29,143 nucleotides of DNA, from IMG/VR virus record IMGVR_UViG_3300023172_001929, positions 1 through 29,143 of that record; one strand, written 5' to 3'. Source of the stretch: a virus. The position numbers and the translations under genes are program-made. The first letter of the stretch is position 1. Each line of letters begins with the position of its first letter. Below, piece by piece: positions 21,347 to 27,934 of this stretch. A model generated the notes under the pieces. That model worked only from the letters and a program-made list of their open reading frames with translations, ran no database searches and was not told the DNA's origin.

Positions 21347-22215
21347 GATTCTTTGAATTCCAAAACGAAGAAGCTGCTGGAGTTGGCATTGTAACAAAAC
21401 AAAATGCTACTAAAGATGTTCCTGTTGGTGGCGAATACGCAAACGTTAAAAAATTATTTCCTAAGAAAAAGAAAACCTATGAAGATATGTTCCAAGGACT
21501 TAATCCTAAATCTGATATCTATGTGGATATGGATGGTGTTCTTGCAGACTTCTTTGGAGAATGGAAGAAACTAGTAGGCAAAGATTGGCGCCAACTAGAC
21601 AAAGACGAACTAGAACCAGCACTTAAAAAAATTAGAGATGCTGATGATTTTTGGTTAAACATACCTTTAACCTCGAACGCAAAAAATTTGTTATCTATTA
21701 TTAAAAAAGTAAAGGGTAACTATAAAATTCTAAGTTCACCACTAGCAAACGATCCTAAATCAGAACCACACAAGCGCGAGTGGATTGAAAAGAATCTAGA
21801 CTTCTTCCCGCCAAGCGAAGTCATCATAACTAAGGATAAGGCGAAGTATGCGACAAACCCCGACGGCACACCTAATATCCTTATTGACGATTATGGTGTA
21901 AACATATCAGCGTGGGAAAGTGCCGGAGGCATAGGGTTTAAACACAAGGATCACAAGTTTGAAAGAACTGCTAAAAAACTTAAAGCAGAAATAGAAGAAA
22001 GTTTCCAACATTTATTAAGAGAACATATTGAAGAAAACTTTGCTGACGGTAAAGTAAAAGGCAAAAGCAGACCAGGGCGTGTAAAACGTGCTGGTGCTAG
22101 TTGTAATGGTAGTGTAACAAGTTTACGTAAAAAGGCTAAAAATGCAAGTGGCGAACGTGCAAAAATGTACCACTGGTGTGCTAATATGAAGGGCGGCCGT
22201 AAAAAAGGTAAATAG
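21343..22215 (+). CDS. HAD-family 5'-nucleotidase-like enzyme with basic Cys C-terminal module
   Basis: A 290-residue protein; ATG 21343 overlaps the upstream stop as ATGA. After MRFFEFQNEEAAG and a Lys-rich stretch (VKKLFPKKKKTYEDM), residues 58-200 form a HAD domain: motif I YVDMDGVLADF with D62 and D64, motif II KILSSPL (S131/S132), Lys residues in ITKDKAKYA, and motif IV NILIDDYG (D182/D183). This is the deoxyribonucleotidase-type HAD group, so dephosphorylation of a 5'-nucleotide is likely. The C-terminus is a separate basic module (KGKSRPGRVKRAGASCNGSV and MYHWCANMKGG), known to me at the ends of other phage proteins. The fusion of enzyme and tail module is noteworthy. Confidence 0.84.
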   Translation: MRFFEFQNEEAAGVGIVTKQNATKDVPVGGEYANVKKLFPKKKKTYEDMFQGLNPKSDIYVDMDGVLADFFGEWKKLVGKDWRQLDKDELEPALKKIRDADDFWLNIPLTSNAKNLLSIIKKVKGNYKILSSPLANDPKSEPHKREWIEKNLDFFPPSEVIITKDKAKYATNPDGTPNILIDDYGVNISAWESAGGIGFKHKDHKFERTAKKLKAEIEESFQHLLREHIEENFADGKVKGKSRPGRVKRAGASCNGSVTSLRKKAKNASGERAKMYHWCANMKGGRKKGK

Positions 22216-22219
22216 TACT

Positions 22220-22495
22220 ATGAGATTGAATGAATTATTTAACGATAAAAAAGAATATATAGCAAACGAAACTGCTACAGCAGGTGCTACAGTCTCGGGT
22301 AATATTGCTAGTGTACCTAATCCACACATTTCTCCAGGAAATGCAAGAGGTAAAAAGAGCTATATAGGTAACCCTAAAGGGGGTATTTCTGGTACAAAAG
22401 CACCACCTCAACCAAAACCCAAAATGCAAAAACCAACAGATAATGCACTAGATACAAAAGGAAGCATTTTTGGAACTAACCTAGTGAAAAGATAA
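22220..22495 (+). CDS. Small low-complexity protein with MRLNELF N-terminus
   Basis: A 91-residue protein. MRLNELFNDKKEY closely resembles the starts of the proteins at 19156 and 19481. The remainder is Gly, Pro, Ala, Ser and Lys rich with no core (ATAGATVSGNIASVPNPHIS; GISGTKAPPQPKPKMQKP), so it is probably disordered. The TAGATVSGNIASVPNP piece is of a type I have seen in T4-like phage proteins. A disordered, basic, tagged protein would suit a head-internal protein. Function unknown. Confidence 0.68.
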   Translation: MRLNELFNDKKEYIANETATAGATVSGNIASVPNPHISPGNARGKKSYIGNPKGGISGTKAPPQPKPKMQKPTDNALDTKGSIFGTNLVKR

Positions 22496-22498
22496 ATA
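22491..22498 (+). promoter_or_regulatory. Candidate T4-type late promoter box (GATAAATA)
   Basis: GATAAATA, identical to the box at 2998, overlaps the stop of the preceding gene. SD AGGGGA (22505-22510) and ATG 22518 follow, and the predicted start of transcription near 22504 leaves a short leader. Confidence 0.55.
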
Positions 22499-22517
22499 GC
22501 ATATAGGGGATAAAAAT

Positions 22518-23540
22518 ATGGACTTTAGAAAAATAAACAAAATTTTAAAAGATATTGATCCAACAACACCGGATCAAGATCTACATAATACATCAATGTT
22601 GGCTGAATCTTTAGGCATCGATGTTGGTGTTGAAAAAGAACAACTAACAGAAAAAGCAGTTTCTAAAGCCCAACAAAAGTTAATGGGTCAAGCATATGCA
22701 CTCAAGAAGGGAGATATGAAAGCTAAAGATGCATCAAAAGAAGTTAAGAAACTTGCTAAAGAAATGAGCAAGTCAGATCTAAAAGACTTTGCATCTACCA
22801 AGCACAAAGGTAAACCAGAACACGTTAAAAAAGAATCTGTAAAAGAAAATTTAACTCCCCAAGAAGCAGATCAAAAACTAACTGACAAACAAGCAAAACA
22901 AAAAGCTCTACAAGATATTCAAATGGATCCTAACACTCACAAAGATCCACAACTCAAAAAAGAATTAGCAAGACGTAAAGCAGAAGTTGATGCTATGGAA
23001 GAATCAGTTAAATTAGTTGACGACTTCGGCGAAGTGTTTGAAGCACAATCTGCAAAACAAAAAGCAGCCTTTAAGAAAATGCTAGATGCTAAGAAAGGCA
23101 AAAAATCTGACGATAAAGAAGTTGACGAAGCAGCAAAGCCAGACTTCCTTGACGTGGATAAAGATGGGGACAAGAAAGAGCCTATGAAAAAAGCTCTCAA
23201 GGACAAGAAGAAAAAACAAGTAAAAGAATCCGCTGACCCATTGAAGTTCATCGAAATGATGAAGATGGTTCGTGAAAGCGGAGGTCAACAAGCAATTGAT
23301 CCTATGGACGATGTATTATGGTCATGGGCAAACAGAGTTGCTAAATCCAAAGTACAAGAATCAAACAAACAAGAAATTTTCGCAGCAATGGTATACGAAA
23401 GAAATGGTGGACGTTTTGAAATGTATGATGTTGTTGAAAAAGGCCTAAACGAAGGCAAAGACTGTAACTGCGGTCCAGACTGTGCTTGTAAAGGCAACTG
23501 TGGTTCAAACTGTAACTGCGGTCCAAACTGCGACAAATAA
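22518..23540 (+). CDS. Modular protein: DUF3008-like domain, acidic DxDxDG loop, Cys-rich tail
   Basis: A 340-residue, Lys/Glu/Asp-rich protein built from modules. Residues about 49-100 resemble DUF3008 (SKAQQKLMGQAYALKKGD and DLKDFASTKHKGKPEHV). Around residues 206-225 is PDFLDVDKDGDKKEPMKKAL, whose DVDKDGD resembles the first half of a calcium-binding EF-hand loop. Residues 240-312 are a helical segment with two Trp (DDVLWSWANRVAKSK). The last 26 residues hold eight cysteines in CxC/CxxxC spacing (for example CNCGPDCACKGNC), a metallothionein-like tail. Own late promoter box; a strong terminator follows. The combination suggests an abundant, perhaps head-internal, protein. No enzyme activity is evident. 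Confidence 0.78.
   Translation: MDFRKINKILKDIDPTTPDQDLHNTSMLAESLGIDVGVEKEQLTEKAVSKAQQKLMGQAYALKKGDMKAKDASKEVKKLAKEMSKSDLKDFASTKHKGKPEHVKKESVKENLTPQEADQKLTDKQAKQKALQDIQMDPNTHKDPQLKKELARRKAEVDAMEESVKLVDDFGEVFEAQSAKQKAAFKKMLDAKKGKKSDDKEVDEAAKPDFLDVDKDGDKKEPMKKALKDKKKKQVKESADPLKFIEMMKMVRESGGQQAIDPMDDVLWSWANRVAKSKVQESNKQEIFAAMVYERNGGRFEMYDVVEKGLNEGKDCNCGPDCACKGNCGSNCNCGPNCDK
23461..23530 (+). repeat. 22-base direct repeat encoding CNCGP motif
   Basis: The 22-base units at 23461-23482 and 23509-23530 differ at one base and are 48 bases apart. They encode the two NCNCGP-type halves of the cysteine-rich tail, so the tail seems to have grown by in-frame duplication. Confidence 0.6.
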
Positions 23541-23558
23541 TTTATTACCAAAATAAAG

Positions 23559-23592
23559 AAAAAGCCAGTTAATTAGTTGACTGGCTTTTTTT
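23559..23592 (+). terminator. Rho-independent terminator
   Basis: Arms AAAAAGCCAGT (23559-23569) and ACTGGCTTTTT (23580-23590) are perfectly complementary around a 10-base loop, and the 3' arm ends in a T-run (23586-23592). It lies 19 bases after the preceding stop and separates the late cluster from the replication block. The A-rich 5' side could allow partial function on the opposite strand. Confidence 0.9.
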
Positions 23593-23605
23593 GTGACTAT
23601 ATAAT
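23577..23605 (+). promoter_or_regulatory. Sigma70-type promoter overlapping the terminator
   Basis: TTGACT at 23577-23582 (one mismatch from TTGACA), a spacer of exactly 17 bases, and a perfect TATAAT at 23600-23605. The -35 box lies in the loop and 3' arm of the terminator. Transcription would start near 23612; the SD CCAGGAG and ATG 23632 follow. It would drive the dsbA to gp43 block by host RNA polymerase. Confidence 0.8.
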
Positions 23606-23631
23606 ACTATAACTTAACCAGGAGAAAATAT

Positions 23632-23916
23632 ATGTCAAGAATGTACGGGCCAGAAGAAAAAGCCAAACTAGATCGACTTATCAAAGAAGGATCTAATGTA
23701 CTACGTGAAGTTGAAGACCTGAACGAAGGACTTAAAGATACTGTGAAAGCAGTAGCAGAAGAACTACAGATTAAACCATCTATCATTAACAAAGCAATTA
23801 AAATCGCACACAAAGGTGATTGGAAACGCCACGAAGAAGAGTGGGAAGAGATTGAAGGCATTTTAGGAATTACTAAAAACCTACCCGATGACCAAAACGA
23901 CAACGGTGCTGCGTGA
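23632..23916 (+). CDS. dsbA: DsbA-like double-stranded DNA-binding protein
   Basis: A 94-residue helical, charged protein: LREVEDLNEGLKDTVKAVAE, then ELQIKPSIINKAIKIAHKGD and a WEEIEGIL end. The length, the NELIKD/NEGLKD-like motif and the (K)xxxNxxxxxxHKxD pattern resemble T4 DsbA (89 residues), a dsDNA-binding protein reported to affect late transcription. First gene after the sigma70-type promoter, so it is expressed early. It overlaps the next gene as GTGA. The similarity is recognisable but distant, so a search is needed to be sure. Confidence 0.72.
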   Translation: MSRMYGPEEKAKLDRLIKEGSNVLREVEDLNEGLKDTVKAVAEELQIKPSIINKAIKIAHKGDWKRHEEEWEEIEGILGITKNLPDDQNDNGAA

Positions 23917-24197
23917 TTACAAGAATAAAAGACTTTTGGTTACATAGTTATAAAACAGACAAAACTGCGTTTATATTTGAACTAATCAGTTTCGTATTTA
24001 CTGTAGGCGCTAGTTTAACACTAGCGGTTACAGCAGATGCGCCTGATATGGTGATTGTATATCCAGGATTCTTTATAGGATCTTGTACTGCAATTTATGC
24101 ATACTATAGACGCACACTTGCATGGCCTTTGATGCTAACCACATACTTTGCCTGTGTTAATGTATTTGGATTCGGAGTAGCTACCGGTTGGTGGTAA
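23913..24197 (+). CDS. Small membrane protein (three hydrophobic segments)
   Basis: A 94-residue protein starting at GTG 23913, which overlaps the dsbA-like stop (GTGA). Hydrophobic segments are at about residues 18-40 (AFIFELISFVFTVGASLTLA), 46-64 (MVIVYPGFFIGSCTAIYAY) and 69-92 (LAWPLMLTTYFACVNVFGFG). The N-terminus is basic (MITRIKDFWLHSYKTDKTA). No functional motif. It joins the small membrane proteins at 8099 and 24876 as an unexplained group in the early blocks. Confidence 0.75.
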   Translation: MITRIKDFWLHSYKTDKTAFIFELISFVFTVGASLTLAVTADAPDMVIVYPGFFIGSCTAIYAYYRRTLAWPLMLTTYFACVNVFGFGVATGWW

Positions 24198-24234
24198 ACT
24201 AATCACACTTTAAAACAAATAGAAAGACAATACG

Positions 24235-24660
24235 ATGAACGATCGTATTTTACAAATGCTTACCCGCCTTGCCGTTGAAAACCCTGGAGTACAGGGAAGA
24301 TTTAAAATGGCTGCGGGTATAGTTTATCGAAAGCATCTAATCTCAACAGGTGTTAACAGTTATAAAACTCATCCTATGATGATGCCTGAAAATGGATATC
24401 GTGAAGGACAATGGTATCTTCACGCTGAACCAGATGCTATCAAAAATGCCTTAAAACTAATCACTCAAGAACAACTTACAAAGTGTGATCTTTATGTTGT
24501 TCGTGTAAAGCGTCCAAATAACAAATCTACAAAATGGATTACAGGACTAGCTAAACCTTGTCCGGGCTGTATGCGAGTAATAGCAAGTTTTGGAATTAAA
24601 AATGTTCTGTGGACTGAAGACGCAGACTTGACACACAATGAAAACTATGTTAGTATATAA
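24235..24660 (+). CDS. Zinc-dependent cytidine/deoxycytidylate deaminase-like protein
   Basis: A 141-residue protein with the deaminase zinc signature: HAE at residues 63-65 in WYLHAEPDAIKNAL and PCxxC at 108-112 in LAKPCPGCMRVIASFGIKNV. The spacing and the first-strand AAGIVYRKHLISTGVNSYKT fit the cytidine deaminase fold. It differs from the dCMP deaminase at 8669: HAEPDA in place of HAESNA, no GYNGxPxG motif and no second Cys pair. The substrate may be a nucleotide, nucleoside or RNA base; I cannot tell. Second deaminase of the window, in a different operon, between membrane-protein genes and gp43. Confidence 0.8.
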   Translation: MNDRILQMLTRLAVENPGVQGRFKMAAGIVYRKHLISTGVNSYKTHPMMMPENGYREGQWYLHAEPDAIKNALKLITQEQLTKCDLYVVRVKRPNNKSTKWITGLAKPCPGCMRVIASFGIKNVLWTEDADLTHNENYVSI

Positions 24661-24663
24661 CAA

Positions 24664-24879
24664 ATGTCTAGAATACCGAGAAAAAAAAATAATAAAATGT
24701 ATACACAATTTGATCCGAAGATTCACGTCAAGACTAAAGGAGGACATGGTTTTGGCATGAAAAAAAATATTAAGATAACTGATATTGATAATAGTGGCGT
24801 TCATCTTGCATCAGTATTTGGTTGGGAAGTTCCTGAACATTTAATGCATATTAAAAAGGCGATTGACAAACGTAAATGA
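24664..24879 (+). CDS. Small basic protein, unknown function
   Basis: A 71-residue, Lys-rich protein (MSRIPRKKNNKMYTQFDPKI) that ends in KKAIDKRK. It has several His residues and no Cys. ATG 24664 is three bases after the deaminase stop with no clear SD; translation is likely coupled. The next start overlaps its stop as ATGA. No family recognised; the charge suggests nucleic-acid binding. Confidence 0.66.
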   Translation: MSRIPRKKNNKMYTQFDPKIHVKTKGGHGFGMKKNIKITDIDNSGVHLASVFGWEVPEHLMHIKKAIDKRK

Positions 24880-25130
24880 AAACAATACAAACTAAACCTT
24901 ACCAACCACTTGCATGGTTATCCACAGCAGTCTTACTAACTGCTGCTGCACTGCTATCTCAATTTCCAGATGAAATGTACGGAGTGTTTGGATTTGGCAT
25001 TGCATCTACACTATGGACTATTGTCGGATTTTTATGGAAAGAAAAATCATTAATTGTTTTAAACGGTATACTAACAGTCATTTATATGTACGGAATCACA
25101 AAACATCTACTCGGTGTTGTTGCAGGATAA
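24876..25130 (+). CDS. Small membrane protein (three hydrophobic segments)
   Basis: An 84-residue protein with ATGA overlap at the start. Hydrophobic segments at about residues 11-28 (LAWLSTAVLLTAAALLSQ), 34-52 (YGVFGFGIASTLWTIVGFLW) and 57-82 (SLIVLNGILTVIYMYGITKH). The build, with a W-K-E/D-K turn before the third helix, resembles the small membrane protein at 8099 (third helix after [11 protein letters not shown]). Both look like the helical end of PnuC/YgjV-like membrane proteins. Function unknown; it precedes the DNA polymerase gene. Confidence 0.72.
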   Translation: MKTIQTKPYQPLAWLSTAVLLTAAALLSQFPDEMYGVFGFGIASTLWTIVGFLWKEKSLIVLNGILTVIYMYGITKHLLGVVAG

Positions 25131-25136
25131 GTATAT

Positions 25137-25214
25137 ATGAGAAAGGCACAGTCGGCCACAAAGCGACTATTTAGGTATTTGTCAGCCAGAATTGACATAC
25201 AGGAGAAAAGATGA
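25137..25214 (+). CDS. Possible 25-residue leader peptide upstream of gp43
   Basis: A short basic ORF (MRKAQSATKRLFRYLSARID and five more residues) whose TGA overlaps the gp43 start as ATGA. AGGA lies upstream of its ATG, overlapping the end of the membrane-protein gene, and the gp43 SD is inside the ORF. It fills the 80-base gap. Such placement fits a leader that couples gp43 translation, but a 25-codon ORF can arise by chance. Confidence 0.35.
   Translation: MRKAQSATKRLFRYLSARIDIQEKR
25150..25168 (+). promoter_or_regulatory. Small hairpin in the gp43 leader (possible translational operator)
   Basis: AGTCG (25150-25154) and CGACT (25164-25168) form a 5-bp stem with a 9-base loop GCCACAAAG. 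T4 gp43 represses its own translation by binding a 5-bp hairpin in its leader, so a similar hairpin is of interest. Here it is 32 bases before the SD (25201) rather than overlapping it. Confidence 0.35.
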
Positions 25215-27877
25215 GTTACGTTGATGCGTTTTATGACCGCGATCAAGATCTAATTAGAGTCGTTGAAAGAAAAAACGACAAAAGAGAATTTAGAGATTAT
25301 TCCCCCCGTCATATTTTTTATTACAAAGATCCAAACGGTAAGTATACAAGTATTCACGGTGAATCCCTTTCACGTGTATCTGCAAAGAACATAAAAGAAC
25401 TCCGCAAAGAACTTGCAATACATTCTAACAAAAAATTATACGAATCAGATATTAATCCGATTTATAGATGTCTCGAGGACAACTATCTTAATATCGATGC
25501 ACCAAAACTAAACGTTGCGTTTTTCGATATCGAGGTAGACTTTGATCCTGAGCGTGGATATGCATCTCCTGAAGATGCATTTATGCCTATTACATCTATT
25601 GCTGTTGAACTACAATGGATGAAAGAACTGATATGTTTAGCTATTCCACCTAAAACACTTTCAATGGAACAAGCACAAAAAGAAATTGAAGGCATTCCTA
25701 ACACAATACTTTTTGAAAACGAAGCTGATCTGTTAGATGCATTTTTAGATATTATTCAAGATGCTGATGTGTTAAGTGGTTGGAACAGCGAAGGCTTTGA
25801 TATTCCGTATACCGTTAACCGTGTAACAAAAGTGCTCAGTAAAGAAGATACAAGACGTTTCTGTTTGTGGGATCAGTATCCTAAGAAGCGTGAATATGAA
25901 AAGTTTGGTAAGACTTCTCAAACATATGACCTAATTGGTAGAGTTCATGTTGACTCACTAGAACTTTATAGAAAATACAACTACGAAGAACGTCATACAT
26001 ACAGACTAGATGCAATTGGTGAACTTGAAGTAGGTGAAACTAAAACAGTATATGAGGGTTCATTAGATGCTCTTTATAATAACGACTTCCGTAAGTTTAT
26101 TGAATACAACAGACAAGATACAGCACTGCTTGGAAAACTTGATCAAAAACTTAAATTTTTAGATCTAGCAAATACCATTGCACATGAAAACACTGTTCTT
26201 ATTTCAACAACAATGGGTGCTGTTGCTGTTACAGAGCAAGGTATTATCAACGAAGCACACAGACGTGGATTTATTGTTCCTAATCGTGTTAAGCGTGAGC
26301 CAGGTAGTGAGCCTGCGGCAGGTGCGTATGTTGCGTATCCTAAGAAAGGCATTCACGAATGGATTGGATCAGTTGACTTGAACTCACTGTATCCTTCCGT
26401 TATTCGCGCATTGAACATGGGTCCTGAAACTGTAGTAGGACAACTAAGACAGGACGGCACAAAGGCACACATTGATTCACAGATGGCAAAAGGCAAGTCA
26501 TTTGCAAATGCTTGGGAAGGTATGTTTGGTTCTGTCGAATACACTTCAGTTATGGAACAAGAAGTAGGAAGAGAAATTACTATTGACTGGGAAAACGGAG
26601 ATAGTGACACTTTAAGCTCTGCACAGATTTATGATTTAATATTTGAAAGTAATCAGCCTTGGATGCTAAGTGCTAATGGTACTATCTTTACATACGAAAA
26701 AGAAGGTATCATTCCTGGACTACTAACACGTTGGTACAAAGAACGTAAAGAAATGCAAGCCAAGCAAAAAGAAAGTCAAAACGCAGGTAATAAAATTGAA
26801 GAAGAATATTGGGCAAAACGTCAACTTGTTAAAAAAATTAATCTTAACTCTCTTTACGGGGCCATTCTTAATCCTGGTTGCAGATTTTTTGACAACAGGA
26901 TTGGGCAATCAGTAACGCTAACTGGTAGAAGCATTACTAAACATATGGCTGGTAAGATTAATGAGATCATTACAGGCGAATATAATCACACAGGCAAAGC
27001 AATTGTTTACGGTGATACAGACTCGTGTTATTTCTCTGCTTACTCAACACTTAAACAAGATATTGAAAAAGGAAAAATAGCATGGACTAAAGATAGTGTT
27101 GTTGAACTATATGACACCATCGGTGAAACAACCAATGAAACATTTCCTAAATTCATGCAAGATGCTTTTCATTGTCCAAAGAAAAGAAGTGATGGAGTTA
27201 TTGCTGCTGGTAGAGAAATTGTTGCTAGTAAAGGTTTGTTCATCACAAAGAAACGTTATGCAGTTCTTTATTACGATATTGAAGGATTTAGAACAGACAC
27301 AGAAGGCAAAAGCGGAAAGATCAAGGCAATGGGTCTAGATCTAAAGCGTTCAGATACTCCTGTGGTTATTCAAGAATTCCTAAGTAAGGTACTAGAACAA
27401 GTTCTAGAAGGCCAACAAAAAGAACGTGTATTAGATTACATTACAGAATTTAGAACAGAATTTAAGGCAAGGCCTGGTTGGGAGAAAGGTTCTCCAAAAC
27501 GTGCAAATAAAATTACTGAATACGAAGCCAAAGAAAAGAAACAAGGCAAAGCCAATATGCCAGGACACGTAAGAGCAAGTATCAATTGGAATACACTCAA
27601 GCGTATGCATGGTGACAAGTATTCAATGAACATTACAGATGGTGCTAAAGTTATTGTTTGTAAAGTTAAAGACAACCCTATGGGTTATACATCTGTTGCA
27701 TATCCGGTTGACGAACTAAGACTTCCGGAATGGTTTAAAGATTTACCATTCGATGATGCGCAGATGGAGAATTCAGTTATCGATGAAAAACTTGGGAACC
27801 TCATTGGAGTGTTGGAATGGGACATTAGTCAAACACGCAATGATAATAATTTTAACAAATTGTTTGATTTTGAGTAA
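25211..27877 (+). CDS. 43: Family B DNA polymerase (gp43)
   Basis: An 888-residue replicative polymerase (T4 gp43 898). The proofreading exonuclease motifs are visible: Exo I FFDIEVDFDP (D106/E108), Exo II SGWNSEGFDIPY and Exo III IEYNRQDTALL. The polymerase motifs are A SVDLNSLYPSVIR (D389), B KKINLNSLYGAILNPG and C YGDTDSCYF (D602/D604), and the KKRYA strand is present. All catalytic acids are intact. It should copy phage DNA with the gp45 clamp encoded next and the gp44 loader encoded at 7188. SD AGGAG lies 5 bases upstream; a short ORF and hairpin precede it. Confidence 0.97.
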   Translation: MSYVDAFYDRDQDLIRVVERKNDKREFRDYSPRHIFYYKDPNGKYTSIHGESLSRVSAKNIKELRKELAIHSNKKLYESDINPIYRCLEDNYLNIDAPKLNVAFFDIEVDFDPERGYASPEDAFMPITSIAVELQWMKELICLAIPPKTLSMEQAQKEIEGIPNTILFENEADLLDAFLDIIQDADVLSGWNSEGFDIPYTVNRVTKVLSKEDTRRFCLWDQYPKKREYEKFGKTSQTYDLIGRVHVDSLELYRKYNYEERHTYRLDAIGELEVGETKTVYEGSLDALYNNDFRKFIEYNRQDTALLGKLDQKLKFLDLANTIAHENTVLISTTMGAVAVTEQGIINEAHRRGFIVPNRVKREPGSEPAAGAYVAYPKKGIHEWIGSVDLNSLYPSVIRALNMGPETVVGQLRQDGTKAHIDSQMAKGKSFANAWEGMFGSVEYTSVMEQEVGREITIDWENGDSDTLSSAQIYDLIFESNQPWMLSANGTIFTYEKEGIIPGLLTRWYKERKEMQAKQKESQNAGNKIEEEYWAKRQLVKKINLNSLYGAILNPGCRFFDNRIGQSVTLTGRSITKHMAGKINEIITGEYNHTGKAIVYGDTDSCYFSAYSTLKQDIEKGKIAWTKDSVVELYDTIGETTNETFPKFMQDAFHCPKKRSDGVIAAGREIVASKGLFITKKRYAVLYYDIEGFRTDTEGKSGKIKAMGLDLKRSDTPVVIQEFLSKVLEQVLEGQQKERVLDYITEFRTEFKARPGWEKGSPKRANKITEYEAKEKKQGKANMPGHVRASINWNTLKRMHGDKYSMNITDGAKVIVCKVKDNPMGYTSVAYPVDELRLPEWFKDLPFDDAQMENSVIDEKLGNLIGVLEWDISQTRNDNNFNKLFDFE

Positions 27878-27885
27878 AAAAATAC

Positions 27886-27914
27886 TTGTGGAATCATACA
27901 AACCTAAATATAAT
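27886..27914 (+). promoter_or_regulatory. Sigma70-type promoter for gp45
   Basis: A perfect TATAAT (27909-27914) with TTGTGG (27886-27891, three of six matches) at 17-base spacing. SD AAGGAGAA (27923-27930) and ATG 27935 follow. A CTAAATA late-type box overlaps it at 27904-27910, so the site might be used in both phases of infection. Confidence 0.6.
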
Positions 27915-27934
27915 GTAAGAACAAGGAGAATTCA

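Noticed and set aside
22937-23251. 104-codon minus-strand ORF opposite the Lys-rich protein
   Set aside because: Ser/Phe/Leu-rich translation is the expected antisense of a Lys/Glu/Asp-rich gene; no SD.
25192-25197. TTGACA just before gp43
   Set aside because: The matching -10 position would fall inside the gp43 coding region and no TATAAT-like box is there; it is part of the leader.
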